Of a DNA stretch of 64,000 nt, positions 32,896-46,386 are shown piece by piece. Position 1 is the first letter of the stretch. Each line of letters opens with the position of its first letter. Position numbers and translations under genes: made by a program. Origin of the DNA: Owenia fusiformis (lineage: Eukaryota > Annelida > Polychaeta > Sabellida > Oweniidae). Location: NCBI GenBank assembly GCA_903813345.2, contig CAIIXF020000002.1, forward strand, positions 12,050,150-12,114,149. The letters run 5' to 3'. Under the pieces are notes generated by a model. The model searched no databases and had not been told where the DNA came from. It worked only from the letters and a program-made list of their open reading frames with translations.

Positions 32896-33267
32896 ATATA
32901 TACAAAATTGAAATGTGTGTATCATGCCACCTCTGCAAAATAATTGACTCGCCCATTTGGTCTCTTTGATCCACTTGCAAAATATTAAGTGATTGTAGCC
33001 GGGATTGTAGTAGTCAGTCTAATAGTACAAGGATTAGATTTTGCTTTACCTTTGGATGAAATTCTCTGAATAGATGGCATCACAGTTTATGTATTACTTG
33101 CAGAAATAACTGTTTGGCACAAGGTACAGGCAGTGCTAGTTGTAGCAAAGGAGTCCCAGTTCAGTTTGTTGTTGTCCAGGTTGAGATTGAGACTTCTTTT
33201 AGGGATATTTATAGTGAAACTTCAAACATTGTAAGGTAAGTTTCTTGACTTTTTGAAATACTACTCA
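32896..33267. other. No recognised feature
   Basis: Ordinary AT-rich DNA following the ATAT duplication of element A. Confidence 0.5.
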
Positions 33268-33695
33268 CAGGAACTTGTAGCACTATGATATGAGATGCTT
33301 ATGCCAGATCTGAGTCAATATAGATTGATTGATAGGTTATTGATTCAGATCTGGCATACAGTTGGGGACATAAATAAATGACAGGTGGATTTGCTGAAGT
33401 GAGGATTTCCCATGTTAAAAATAAGAGAATTTACAGGAGGCCATAAATCAGTGGATGAGATTATACAAAATGTAAAATATACAAATTTTAAGGGATATGT
33501 ATCTAGACAATATTGGAAATTATGGGCTTTCAGACCACCATAATTAGGAAATGGTGATCGAAAATCGACCTGTCATTTATTTTTGTCCCCAACTGTCTAA
33601 GTCTGAATTTTTTTAAAAATTTGGAATGAAAATATTCAGACTGAATTCTCAGGAAATTCAGTCTAGACTATAATCATAGTGCTACAAGTTCCTGC
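33268..33695. mobile_element. Inverted-repeat element with CAGGAACTTGTAGCACTATG ends
   Basis: Outer arms CAGGAACTTGTAGCACTATG and its complement, plus a second pair, ACAGTTGGGGACATAAATAA at about 33359 against 33570-33598. The 428-bp element also has an inner hairpin, GCCAGATCTGA / TCAGATCTGGC. No target duplication was evident. Confidence 0.65.
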
Positions 33696-33777
33696 GCATG
33701 TACTAACCATGATGGGCTTCTATTGAATGTCCATGGGCTAACAGATGAATACTTAGTACATCTACAGTGTACATGTA

Positions 33778-34580
33778 CAGTAAAACCTGCGAACAGGGAA
33801 TGCTCTTCGGACTGGCGGAAAGTTTCCTTGTTCAGAGGTTTTCCCTATAGAGAGGGGCCGCACTTTACTCAGAATTGCCGGAAAGCAATTTTTGTATATA
33901 TTTGGGCATTATTGATTTTACCAATGCCGACTCCATACTCGGTTGCTAGACCTTGTTGTGACATCTTGGAAGATGTGTGAAGGTCCCCCACCTCTCTCCT
34001 TTAGCATTCTCCCGATGTTGATTTTAGCCTGCTGGCGTATGATGATGTCTAGTTGTTGTAATTATTGATAGATTTGGCTCAACATGACACATGAACTTAT
34101 CTGTTATCTCCATAAAACAATTGTATCAATCCCTAGATTATCACAACTGATTTGATGTAATTATGTTTGTTGAAAGGAAGAATTAGTGTCATGATAATAA
34201 GTAACAAACAGATTAGTATTAGTTTTAAATATATCAGGTTAATTAACAGTGGGTGGGATGCTACATCTTGTAAACAATTGGCTTATCTTAATCTCAATCA
34301 TATTAATCCAAGCTTTTTAGAATCAGATATTGGCTTAAGACTTTCACACCTCTGAAAAATAATGGAATATACAGTGTCACCAATATTCCATATTCCGAAA
34401 TTGTTCACAGGTGAATTTTCATAATTTGCCCCAAAATAGTTTTCCTTGTTCACAGGTTTTCCCTACAGAGAGGGTCCGTCAACATGTAAGTCAATGGAAA
34501 AATATTTGGTTCTTTTGAAAAGCATTCCTTGTTCATAGGTTTTCCCTACAGAGGGGTATTCCATCGGACAGGTTTTACTG
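33778..34580. mobile_element. Mariner-like miniature element (CAGTAAAACC family), copy 2
   Basis: TA-flanked CAGTAAAACCTGCGAACAGG at the left and CGGACAGGTTTTACTG at the right, 803 bp apart. CCTTGTTCACAGGTTTTCCC-type segments recur inside on both sides. A long spacer of unrelated sequence suggests either a composite or a secondary insertion. Confidence 0.6.
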
Positions 34581-34635
34581 TAGATGTTAATAATACATTA
34601 TGTACATCATGTCTCTTAGTTTATTTACCACATTA

Positions 34636-35496
34636 TTGGCTCACACAGTGAGCCTATGGGATCGACCAGGCATCCGTCCGTCCGTTGGTCCGTCCGTCCG
34701 TTGGTCCGTCCTTCAACATTGGCCGCACAAATTAAAACTGCTATTCGGATTGAGTCATATCCACAGTCATTTTATGCATATCCATAATGCCTATTTGACC
34801 TATCATCGCCATTTCCCAAGTTCGCCCGGTTTCCGAGAAATTGCTGATTTTGACGTCAAAAAGTCAAATTTTCTGTAAATTCTAGATACTTTGTTGAAGT
34901 AGAACTTTCAAATAACTTGTAGTAGTTGCTGTATATGCAACTTATGTCCTCTGAAGATTTCAAAGCTCTTGGAATTACAGTTTTTAGTGTTTACTCTATA
35001 AAATTTGACAAAAAGTAGGACTTGAGTCATTTTCAGGAAACTTTCTCATGTGTATAAAGTCAATGGCAGGTTTTGTGATTGACAAGTTTCTCAAAGTGTG
35101 CCTTATACTTGATCATTTCTTGCAATGAATTACATCATAGCTAGATTGAAAATCATCTACCAGTTACAAATTAATCTGACATTAGTTTTAGGATTTGACC
35201 TTTACTTGACCTTCAGTGACCTTTGAAAGGTAAAAAAAGTTGATTTTTCAAATTGATTTTTGGATGTTAATTTTGGTCAGCTTAATCACAAAAGACCTTA
35301 CTGAGCTCTGAATAAGTAAAATTTTCAAGGTCAAAGGTCATCAAACTAGGTCACACAACTGTGCTATCTAAGTTTCTCAAATTAAGTTCGAAACTACAAA
35401 TCTAAAACAATATTTTTGTTTGAAAGTCAGGATATACATTCCTCTGAAGGTTCCAAACTGTGTGAGCACAGGACCGTGGGTCCTATTTTTTTGTCT
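34636..35496. mobile_element. GGCTCAC...GTCCGTCC interspersed element
   Basis: Starts GGCTCACACAGTGAGCCTAT, followed by a CCGTCCGTCCGTTGGTCCGT microsatellite (about 34672-34712), and ends with GTGTGAGCACAGGACCGTGG before a T-run. The shape resembles a repeat class I recall from marine invertebrate genomes. No coding frame survives. Classification is open. Confidence 0.55.
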
Positions 35497-36155
35497 TTCG
35501 CTCAATATTGGTAATTGGTACAACGTCTTGAATTTGATACATCATATACAGTGTACACGGTATTGTTCAACAAGTTAAACTCAATACCACAGGTTTCATT
35601 TATTAAGCTGAATGTTATTGTTGCCCTGATCGATTGGGTTTAACTTCTATGCTTTCATTGATTGCAAATTCTCACTATCAGTTATTAATTAAACGTGCAT
35701 GCATGGAATTCCATGCGCTGCCATAGGCCACCATTAAATTATTTGCATCAAGGGCCGAAAAGGCATGGACTTTAAACCTAGGGTGGGCCACAAGATATGT
35801 CAGATAAGAAATAAGGCCCAGACTACGTAGGTTTAATTTAATTGTTGAACTAGGATTGCATCTCATCTCATTGCAAAGTAGTCTATAGCTACAAGCCCTT
35901 GCAGAGCAAGTGTTGTTTTGTGTGAAAAGGTGGGGAGGGGCAGGCCATATTTGTCACACATTTGCTGAAGATTTTTTTCAATATGTCAACCAACAAGCAA
36001 ATATCCATTTTTTCAAATCATTGTCAAGTAAAAATGTTTCAGTTCACCCGAAAAAATGAAGGCCAAAATAATCAAACACCTTTCGAGAGTTTCACGGGAA
36101 TTGCGAATATGTCACACATTTGCTTTGTTTTATCTTCTCCCTGTCCAAAATTTGG
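35497..36155. other. No gene; old repeat fragment
   Basis: The part at about 35750-35860, with GATATGTCAGATAAGAAATA and GGCCC, resembles 47095-47165, so at least one further interspersed repeat is present in decayed form. Confidence 0.4.
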
Positions 36156-36260
36156 ACTGGGGTGTTCTAATTTGGACCAAGTTGTTCACAATTTGAAGGA
36201 CATTTATTAGTCACTCACTTTAGGTGTTCCCAGGTTGACAGGCCTGGAGTGGTCACAGAG
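36156..36260. repeat. Fragment shared with 61260-61360
   Basis: GTTCACAATTTGAAGGA, then GTCACTCACTTTAGGTGTTCC and TTGACAGG occur in the same order at 61260-61360, marking a decayed member of the CAGTAAAACC/GTTCA family. Confidence 0.5.
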
Positions 36261-36679
36261 CCTTGTTAATTGCACGGTCCACGCCTCAATAAAATATTCT
36301 TTCTCTTTGCCAAGCTTAACCCAATTGTATTTCTGAGAACTATAGGCATGTCAGAATCTATGCCTGGGAGTAATAGATAGACTGACGAGAGTGGTACTTA
36401 TTCCCATACCTCTTATGAATATTTCAAGTTGAAAACCAACTAACAATATTCCTGCAGATATGAATTTACTTTTTTATTCTGTTTTTGAAACCTCCTCAGG
36501 TTAATTGTTTATAGTGCTAACTCGATCCAGTAAGAAACTTGAATGCATGCATGTATTATGTCGTCCTTGCATAAATAATAGTTGTCGGTGTAATCTGAAT
36601 CATCATAATTTTTAAAAGCATATATAGTTTTGTCATTTGGAAAGTTCGAAAGTTAATATTGTTTCTTGGTTTTCCAAAT

Positions 36680-37086
36680 CACGCGGTACTAACTTCGACC
36701 GCTAATTTGAATTTTTGACCTACCAGGTGCTTGAAAATCAAGGATTGCGAGTCTCATACCGCACCGTTTTTCTTCAAACTTATACCATTAAAAGCAAAAC
36801 AAAATTGCCTTTCTGTCGGTGCATTACTTTATTGTAAAGAGTCCCTCGTTCACGCAGCGTTTTGGTCCCCAGCTGTTGGAAGGCCTTCTTACAGTTGGGG
36901 ACTAAAATGCCGCTGGAAGTAGGGTCTCTTATTAAGAGAATAATGTACCAATAGAAAGGGATTTTTTTATGCTTTGAATGGAACAAGTTTGAAGAAAAAC
37001 GGTGCAGTATGAGACTCATAATCCTTGATTTTCAAACATCCGGTAGGTCAAAAATTCAAATTAACGGTCGAAGTTAGGACCGCGTG
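36680..37086. mobile_element. Foldback element with 5-bp target duplication CAAAT
   Basis: Begins CACGCGGTACTAACTTCGAC and ends with the near-complement, with arms of roughly 180 bp pairing through GAATTTTTGACCTACC and CTTGAAAATCAAGGATT segments. CAAAT flanks both sides (36675-36679 and 37087-37091). The centre has a second inner palindrome (TTGGTCCCCAGCTG / CAGTTGGGGACTAA). Non-coding. It shares the CAC end and 5-bp duplication with the elements at 10560 and 20407. Confidence 0.75.
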
Positions 37087-40000
37087 CAAATGTTCATTGG
37101 ACATCATCTTCCTCAAGGGAAAATTATAAGGCCCCAAAAATTTAGTAGGGCTTCAAAAAATTGGCCTTTTCGGTTGTAGGGGCCCAAAAGTTTTTACATG
37201 CAATCGCTGAAATTTGATGACTAAAAATTTGGGGCCCCTTCTTAGCTTCTGAATCGCCAGTAATGTATGCCCAAGGTTTTTATTATAGTTTTTGTGTAGA
37301 TATTTATTTATTTTTATTAATTTATTATCTCAAGTCTCGACCAATATTTTTAAGTATACGTTAATTACTATAAAACTGGGCTGTCTCTATATTTCTTTTA
37401 TTGCCGGTGTATACATGTATTTATTTAACAATCATGTAGTAACATCGATTAAAGACACATTCTATTGATAAGGCAAAAAGATAGAGTAGATATATAACAC
37501 AAAATGACCTTGAGAGCTTGATTTACCAGTCATCTTAAGAATGAGGTCAAAAGGTGACATCTTATTCAGGACTTTGTGAGTGTTAGCTACTTGTGTTTAT
37601 ACAGAAATAGTGGCATTGTTTGTTGATATATCTTAGAATGTTTCATTGATGATGTATATGTTTATGTTGACAGGGCAACTGATATAAGCAAAGAGGAATA
37701 CTCTCTATTTCAGATTGTATCTGGTCACACAGGGAATTTGATGTTATTTACAAATTTTTTACATAAGTTTAATTTACAAGAGTTATTTAATAATTTAAAT
37801 TGAACAGGGTTTGGTCAAAAGTTTTCACATTGAGCGATGTCCAAATTTAAGATAATGATTAGTATAATTCTATGCCCGCCTTAGACGATATAATAGATAG
37901 ATAAAGATATAATAGATATAACACTAACATATTAACCCACTTAACAAAACCAACTGATGTTGTACTTAAACAGTAGGCTAAATGTTGTTGTATATCTGAT
38001 TCCAATTAGAGAATACAAAAAATTTATGTGGTTATCAATTATTCTATGGATGATCAGTTGAGCTTTTGTCATTTTTTTATTACATCAATTACATATTGCA
38101 TAATTATGAATACTGTTGAATACTAATTGCTTTAAAAGTTATTAACAGTCTGTATCCCACCTGTAGGGAAAATCACACTTATCATAACCTACACCTGGTA
38201 GAGCTTTTAGTCCAAACTTAACGTTTCTTTCATCTTATGTCTCTTACTCCTATAAGGTGATTGATACATTATTAATCTGAAATGGGATTCCATCTCAATC
38301 ATCCATAAGACAGATGATCAGAAATTGGTAGAAACCATAGATGATTGAGATCATCACAAAGTGAAGCATGCTTTAATTTTCTGAAAAGGGCTCGGAGAAA
38401 TCCCTTCCAATAATTTGAATAATTTCCATATATTTCCTGTTTAGGAATGTGTTCTGAAAGTGTTTGTGCAGGTTTTCAAACAAAAGTTCAGTTTTTAATG
38501 GTCCAGGGTATATTTAGGTTCAGTTTGCTGTGGCACAGTATCTTAATCAAGTCTATTAAAGTAATGTTTTCATATATTATGTCATGTGGTCCAGGGTCTC
38601 AAAATGAAGCATTGTAAACTGTCTTATTTTGCTTATATATTATATATTTTATTGGTAGAAAACTGCTCTGTGCTAAGTGAAACCTCCCAGATTTCTGATA
38701 ACACAGATAATCTCTCAACCTTGCAAAAAATAGCACTAGTTAAGAAGACCCTTGTAATTACGCATGAAACTTATTGAATTTTATAATAACATTTTATATA
38801 GAGAAATTGTAGCATATGAACATAATTCATTCTGAATATGAATAATATGTATTGGATTAAAAGAATGCTTTAGTCTATGATGTTTTTGCTGAGGGCTACT
38901 AGCTACAAACACCAGCCCACCAAAACTCTGATAAACTGGCATGATCCCATTACTGCTCACGATCCCATTACCATTCACAAGAATTACACATTTCTACTAG
39001 AAATACTGGATCTGCTGTAATGGCCTAATTGTGGTTACTTATTTGTGGTTTGATTTTTTTGCTTCCAAAAACAAAAAGCCAATTTTATTAACTGCTCCCC
39101 ACATGACGCGCGTTACATCTGTGACGGGTATTGCTGAATATACTGACACCAATGAATGTGATTTATTGTGTGCAATCAGTTGCTGAGTTCTTGGTAAATA
39201 TTTATCTCTGGACAGGTTAACCTGGAAAATCTATGATACCTGACGTGCCAACATAGACAAATGGACAAATGTTTTTCTAATTGCTTTGAAAAATAGTAAG
39301 CTGAAAGCTTTTTATGTTTTGTTTAGTTTACTGTAAACCTAGGATATTTTACCAAACCCACCTCCAATCTAAATAAAGCAACACTGAGGAAATGTAACAT
39401 TTTCAAGCTGAGAGCAGCTTCCAACACATATTTTCTCAATTTCCTTTCACTTATTTGCCATATTTGTTCAAGGAAAACATTATGCTTGCCAAATTTTGTT
39501 TCACTAAATGTGACACTTTGGCCAAAAGGAAAGATAAAAAGGTACATTTATTTCAAAACGCAGTATGAAAAAGAAACATAAACGATTCATAAGTAAAATA
39601 AATCCCCACTATCCTAATCTATTTTCTTACTCACAAAGTAATTATGTCGTACTCCCCCCCCCCCGCCGTCTCATTGTTTAGGGATCTGGATAAAAGTGGT
39701 TAAGTTTGTGTAAGAATTAATATTAGATAAAATCCTTGAGTAACTTATACTGTTATTTGTGTCTCTTCCCTTGATCTGCTCAGTTGCTAATTGGACAAAA
39801 CAAATACAATTTGTGTTGGTGTACATGTAATTGATTTATTTAATATTACATAATAATATCAATTAGCAAGTTGGGTAGTCCATATCTGAAGGGAGGTGGC
39901 GGGGAATGGGTGGCAACAATAAATGTATATAATAGTCCACAATTCCAATAATAAGTATAATACAGTCCATATAATGATATATACTGATAATAATAAAATG

Positions 40001-40466
40001 ATAATAGTTACTTATAATGAAAATAATATTACTGATCACAAGTTAAAATATCTGAGACCAGCTATGTGCTAGCATAGACTGATAGAATACAACTGCCCCA
40101 CGTTGACCAGTGCCTGGGTCTTTGACAGCAGACAACCACGTGACCATCATTTCAACCTACTTAATATTTATGAATGTAAGAAAGCAACGATACAGTCGTC
40201 CCACAAAGACTTTTATGATGCATAAAAAATATATGTATTAAGTCATTCATATTTGAATGTACTCCTGCCATTTAATATGAATAACTTATACTGTTATATG
40301 TATTAAGTCATTCATATTTTTTTATTTCTATTAGTCAAGCCACACAAAGTGTTGATGTTGTTTCAGATGTTGAGACTGGAAGTAATGAAAAAAACAGAAC
40401 ATGTTTTCATAAGAATTTAAAACATGTGACATGTCTTAGTTGTATCATACAAGACTTATATTTGAT
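37087..40466. other. AT-rich DNA without recognised genes
   Basis: Over 3.3 kb I found only short open frames. Small items: a GGGGCCC-flanked segment at 37130-37240, an imperfect inverted repeat around CTCAATCATC at about 38293-38355, a 14-base C run with one G near 39653-39666, and a 24-bp direct repeat ATATGTATTAAGTCATTCAT at about 40230 and 40297. Confidence 0.5.
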
Positions 40467-40913
40467 CAATTACCCAAATGCGAGTAGGTAGTTACCAGTT
40501 TCACCACCAGGTGGCTGACTCGGGTCAATTAACATGGCAGGTATATAAGAAAGTTCCCTTAAACTTGAATATTATCAATTTAAGTGGCTCAATTTTCATA
40601 TAACCCTTATGTGTCTGATACTTATACTAATGAAAATATGTCCAGTAAAGCAAATTAAAATATTATCTGTCCACTCAAAGCCAGATATTTCATTTTTTGT
40701 GATTTTATAGCATGGGGTCTATGGGGAATCTCCCCGAGCTAGAAGTCACATTTTCAAAGAAAATTAATTTTTCAAAGTTGATAAACACTTTTTAAAACCA
40801 CATTTCTAGATGTAATTTTACATGTAGATTTCAAATATGATATTACTTTGACTGAATTTTTAATGACGTAAATCAAGATTATTTCTACTCGCATCTGGGT
40901 TATTGGGTAATTG
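40467..40913 (+). mobile_element. CAATTACCC-ended element, copy 1
   Basis: Starts CAATTACCCAAATGCGAGTA and ends TATTGGGTAATTG, with CTACTCGCATCTGGG as the inner complement. The 447-bp sequence matches 62253-62694 in reverse orientation along its whole length, including GGCTGACTCGGGTCAATTAA, so this is a defined family with two copies here. Non-coding. Confidence 0.7.
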
Positions 40914-41112
40914 AAAAAAGCAAAAAATATAAAGTTTGGAATTACCACTTATTAGTAATTAGAAATGTATCTGGCTGAACAATGGGAAGTGTGACAGCTT
41001 TTTATTAGATTTACGAAGCACAAAGCTTAAAAGCATTGGACATGTATTATCCTTAACAGTCATATGCTTTAATCGTTGCAGTTGATGTAAATTATTTTTG
41101 AGCTAGCAATAA

Positions 41113-41345
41113 TTTCATGTTAAAACAATATCATATAATTTCATGTTGAAACAATATCATTTAATTTCATGTTAAAACAAGATCACATAATTAAATGTTA
41201 AAACAATATCATATGATTTCTTGTTAAAATAATATCATTTAATTTCATGTTAAAACAATATCACATAATTTCTTGTTAAAACAATATCACATAATTTCAT
41301 GTTCAATTTCATGTTAAAACAATATCATATAATTTCCTGTTAATT
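41113..41345. repeat. 26-bp minisatellite, block 1
   Basis: About nine copies of AATTTCATGTTAAAACAATATCATAT-like units (26 bp) with substitutions. A second block with the same unit is at 41690-41790, separated by about 340 bp of unique sequence. Confidence 0.85.
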
Positions 41346-41689
41346 AAGGATTTAAGCCCTGGACTCAGTGCATTGTTTGCTGAATCATACCATGAAGGTG
41401 TTGTTTCAGAATCTTTGCATGACCAGGCAGCAGGAATGCAAAGTTAAGGAAACAATGCCTGAGTGAAATGAAGCAGATACAATGCAATGAGTCTTGGGCT
41501 TGAACTCTTTTCACACATTGTAAAATATTTTTTATAAAATCACCTCAAAGATACAAAATCACCAAAAGAACATATTAAAGCATCAATTTCAATCTCCTCA
41601 CCTTGACAACCATACAAAACAAATGCGTTATTCATTATCCAATGCACTGCTCTCATGTGAAATACTGTGTTCAGATTGGTGAAAGCAAT

Positions 41690-41790
41690 ATCAAATGATT
41701 TCATGTTAAGCAATATGACATAATTTCATGTTAAAGCAATATCATGTAATTTCATGTTAAAACAATTTCACATAATTTCATGTTAAAACA
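41690..41790. repeat. 26-bp minisatellite, block 2
   Basis: Four units of the same minisatellite; the last reads TTTCATGTTAAAACAATCC. Confidence 0.8.
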
Positions 41791-42716
41791 ATCCTATTGG
41801 TGAATTTTAAAACTTTCCCACACATATTGCAAGTGACTAATTTTAGAAGTATGTAGGTCCAAACACGATCTTGATCCCCAAAGGATTATTTTATTGTTGA
41901 AAGACATGGAACTATTGGTAATTTGAAGCCACATTGAGACAACCTTTCATCAGAGGGTATAGTACCACCAGTATAGAAAATGTATGAAAATGGAGATGAG
42001 ATTTGCCATTGTGGTTATAGATAGATATCAAGTTCTGATTATTTATAATTTGTAATGTAGTTTAAGGTTTCTACATGTTTATCGTTCAGGTTTATTTATG
42101 GTTTAATTCATTCATTAAATATGTACCTGTGTGTTATAGTGACATTTTTGGAACCTTATTTTTGCTCATGTGTTTTTGCTAATTGCCTTCTTGTTCTGTT
42201 TGTATTGTGCAAAACTACATGTATCCTCTCATACTAACATGGAGTCTAGCTTTCCATGTGCTGTTATACACAGGTTGCACTTTAGGCTTTGGAATTTGCA
42301 TGTAATGATATAAGTTTAAGTTGTTTTTCATCATGGGAGATTATACCACATCAGCAGAACTTCCTGGGATCATGTGGCTGAGATAACAAGACATTAATAT
42401 GTAGACAATCTTTTTAAAGGTCATGAAGCATCCATAACAATTTTTCTTGCTCTCAATTCTGTTTTTACTGAACAAATGAATAATTACTTTTTCCTGAATA
42501 GCAAGCTGCTGTGTTGAGATGAGATTCAAAGGAAGTCATGTCTTGTAATATTTTATACATTATTGTCATGGCAATTGGGGAAAACAAAATAAAGAATACA
42601 ACATAGAGAAGCACAACTAGTTTGTTCACTCACCATCCAAAAGCCATAAAATCTACAAGATCATGGGAAATATCAGACATGGGGGTCCTTCCAATATATT
42701 TTGATGAGTATACATA
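41791..42716. other. No recognised feature
   Basis: AT-rich, short open frames only. Confidence 0.5.
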
Positions 42717-42871
42717 CAGTAAAACCTGTCTAATCCGAACACCCATGGGTTTGACCAGAAGTGTGTGAGGTTTGATTGAGATTGAGAGGTTTGATAGAAG
42801 TGTTTGTGAGGTTTAATAGAGATTGAGATGTTTTCAGATCAGATCAGTGTTTTGATATATAGGTTTCACTG
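42717..42871. mobile_element. Mariner-like miniature element, short copy 3
   Basis: CAGTAAAACCTGTCTAATCC at the left, preceded by TA, and TATATAGGTTTCACTG at the right, only 155 bp apart. GTTTGATAGA-type words repeat inside. Its left end is the best match to the family consensus in the window. Confidence 0.55.
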
Positions 42872-43140
42872 TTTCAAATATCTTACAATGTCCTAGGAGA
42901 AGAAGGTTTAATCCTGTTTGATACCCATCTCTTTATCAGGTCATTGTTTGTGTATTATTTATTTATGCATAGTTTGTTGTTCAATATGCCTAATAAATGG
43001 TTTATTTAGACGAATATAAGCAAGATATAAAATGTTTTGATGTACTGTGCCATTAAAGAATCACTCACACATAATACGGTACCTTGTCCAAATGATAGAG
43101 CTATTAACCTTAAGTGCTTAAGAGGGTGGTTGCGTAAATG

Positions 43141-43560
43141 ATGCCAACAATAACTTTTTTTTATTTTTTTATATGTGAAACTTTGTTCAATTCTGAGAAA
43201 AATGAGACCAAAAAAAATTAGGGTCACCGTGTTCGAATTTTTTTTACAGCCAAAACAAAATCATACCCAAAACACTAAAAATCACTCTTAGATATCCCCT
43301 AAATTGACCTTTTCATTGTATTTCAATGGGAAAAATAATGTATTTTCTCCCCTATAATAACATTAAATAAAAGTAATTTCCCAACAATAACTTTTTTTTA
43401 TATTTCATTAATTTAAACCTCCTTCAATTGTTAAAATAATGACCCGAAAAAAATATGGGGTCACCGAGCTAATTTTTTTTCTACAGCCAAATCAAAACCA
43501 TACCCCCAAAACACTAAAATCACTCTTAACATGTCCGTTAATTGCCCTTTCTATTGTAGG
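43141..43560. repeat. Two diverged tandem copies, about 240 bp
   Basis: CCAACAATAACTTTTTTTTA starts both copies (43143 and 43381), and both carry GGTCACCG, ACAGCCAAA, CAAAACACTAAAA and ATTGTA at matching positions. The 73-codon minus-strand frame at 43006-43227 is not recognisable. Confidence 0.75.
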
Positions 43561-45259
43561 TAGTCTAAATGATGGCCCAAAAGTGCTAGGAAAGCAATTA
43601 TAAATGTACACTTATGACATAGGGCTATGGATAAATTTGGTACCGTTGGAAAGCTCATAGTGCTAAATTTGAGATTCACTTGTTAAAATTATGAAATGTG
43701 GACCTTAAGTGCCCAAATGCTCGTTTCCATAGTAACCACAAAAATAATGACAAGAAAGTGTTTTTTACACATAACTCCCCCAATATTTCTTCGATTTTGA
43801 TAAAATTTATATCATATTAAAGATAAAATAGAGCTCAATTTTTCAAAATTACATTTATGCAAATTAGCTCATTTGCATATTGATTGTGACGTCATAACTG
43901 AATTATTTTGTATTTTTAAATAGACGAGTATATTTTGTATTTAAATGAGAAAATCACCATACTGAACAGCAATTTAGAGTTCTTTCCAACTAATACTTTA
44001 TTATGTTAAAATTTTCATTCATTTCTTCAAAAATGACACCGAATAATATAAAGTTTATTTTGAAGTAAAAATACAGCATAATTAATGCATATAGTCAATA
44101 TACCCCTTCCAACCAATAATCCAGTCCCTTATTGTCTAAATTGCCCGAATTGGCTATAGTTCCATGATCATTTAGTATCAATATTATTCTTTTGGAAAGT
44201 TTCATCATTGTAATACTATTATTAAAAACAAATGAATATTGTTATTGATGTGGAGCTTAGGCATTGTCCCAATAATCTGTTGCTATGACAACCAATAGTT
44301 ATGTCTATTTACATTGTGTACATGCAGGCCCATAGCCAGTGGTTCGTTGGGTTTGAGTGAATCCCCTGGCCAAAAATGTTCACCATTCTGAGCATTTTTC
44401 AAGTGATTTTTGTCATTTTTGGGCCAGAGTGGTCACATGTGAACCCCCTGGAATTTTTGGATTTTTTTAGCAAAAGCAGGCTATAGGCATGACATGTATA
44501 ATAAAATCATGTACATGACAAAATATGCATAAAATATAGATTTATTTTTATCAGAATAACTACATACCACTTTTTTAAAATCCCGAAAAAGAATAAAGTG
44601 TTCTGTAGTTCATAATTAAGTATTTGTAAATATGGATTTATGGATACCCTGTACATAGCTACATGTGTTTAGGAATGGTGTTTACAGGGAACATATTCTC
44701 TTGAGCTGTTGAGAGATATTGTCATTTAAACAGATGCTGTTCTTTTTGTTCTGTGTCCATTGTCTATATTATGAATGCCATAAATACCATAAATCCAAAG
44801 ATAGACAGAGAAAATTAAATAAAGTCAATGTGCTCAGTAAGTTCCACTTCTGCCATGGACTCGTTTGTCAAACTCATTATTGCCTCGCTGGTCATATCCT
44901 GTCTTCTGTAGCATGTGCTTACATACACTCTAAGAGGGCTGAGTCATACAAGAATACCCCAAGACCAATAATGTGGATCATACCTGAAATTGATTATCAC
45001 ACAAAAGTAACAAATTGCATGTATCACTATGATATAAAAGAAATATGAATGCAGTTACTTCATTCAAGCATAACATTATCCAAATTTATAGTTACATAGT
45101 ATTGGAATTCCAATCATGGTGTTAAAATTGTAATCAGGACCAAATTATGAAGGCCTATGTGTAGTTTTCTTTTTGAATTAGGCAAGAAAGTTATCATTAC
45201 TTAATTAGATTTTACTTATAATCTTATTTTGATAATAAAAATGATGAGTTAATCCCATA
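43561..45259. other. No recognised gene
   Basis: Contains a GCCCATAGCCAGTGG repeat fragment near 44328. The 109-codon open frame ending at 45048 has a hydrophobic start and several cysteines but matches no family I know; it could be chance. Confidence 0.4.
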
Positions 45260-45689
45260 CAGCAAAACCTGTATATCTGAACACCTGGCTGATCCAAATA
45301 CCTTCAAATGCTAACACAATTTCTGGCTCCATTTTTCCTCCCATTGACTTGACTCCCATGTTAAAAACCTTGGAATCTGACAACATCCTAATTCGAACAG
45401 TGGACACTCATATTTGAAAATTTAACATGTGTTAATTGAACACTTTCCACAATTTTTACAAAACTGTTCAAATATTTTAAATTTAAGACTGATTTGATAT
45501 GAAATTCTGAAAAATATGAAATGGCCTCAGATTTTGGATGCCATGAAGCCAAATGGTCAATAGAAATATTCATTGAGAATGCGTTAAAATCCACAATCTT
45601 GCGGATAGAGAAACCGAAATCAATACTTCTCCCCATCCGAATGCTTTCTGACCATTCTCAATGATGTTCAGATTGGACAGATTTTACTG
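45260..45689. mobile_element. Mariner-like miniature element, copy 4
   Basis: TA-flanked CAGCAAAACCTGTATATCTG and GATTGGACAGATTTTACTG enclose 430 bp. The order of internal words (TCTGAACACCTGGCTGATCC, then ATTCGAACAG, then CCGAATGC) parallels copy 1 at 17519. Confidence 0.65.
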
Positions 45690-45869
45690 TATATTACTTG
45701 TTCCCTTACCTCTTACATTCTGTACCTCCAGATAATTTTGTATAATGTCAAATGACTGTTAGTCAGGTGTAACGTACATCCACTGAAGCCAACTTTCTGG
45801 CCACCCAAGACATCTTTGGAGACAAGGCCTGCAGAACATAAATTAATATGTTGTAAATTTACATATCTA

Positions 45870-46386
45870 CAGGGTGGGCCAATAACAATTAGAAAAATTT
45901 TCCATTTCTTCAATTTTCTTTATTATTGCAGCTCAATCAACAAAAATTCAGATAACTGTAAAATGATTACTGGTGAACATGTTAAATTTAAAAATGTGTA
46001 TGTATTTATTTTTGGCTTGTCAATTGATCATGATCTGTATTCTACATGCAGACATGTGTCATGACGAATTTCAAATTTTCTCAGCTTGAGCCATCACTGC
46101 TGAAATCATCTTTTTAACATACAATATGTGCCCTGCAAATGGTCTCACCACACTTTTCATAAATTAAAACATATGTTGTTATCTCTAGAAGTTAACCATC
46201 TCTCCCTTGGATAATATAGCTTACTGACCTCCTGCTTTTTTTCTTGAAGTGAGTAATTAAAGCTTGAGCTTGTATATTCAATAATTTTATTTACACAATA
46301 TTGACAATGAATTATTTTTTCAATTTCCTAAAGTATTGAAGATAATACATGACTAAAAGTTACAATGGATTTTTTGGCCCACCTTG
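45870..46386. mobile_element. Tc1/mariner-type miniature element, CAGGGTGGGCC ends
   Basis: CAGGGTGGGCCAA at the left and TTGGCCCACCTTG at the right, each flanked by TA, 517 bp. The TA duplication and CAGGGTG-type end fit a mariner family different from the CAGTAAAACC one. Non-coding. Confidence 0.65.
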
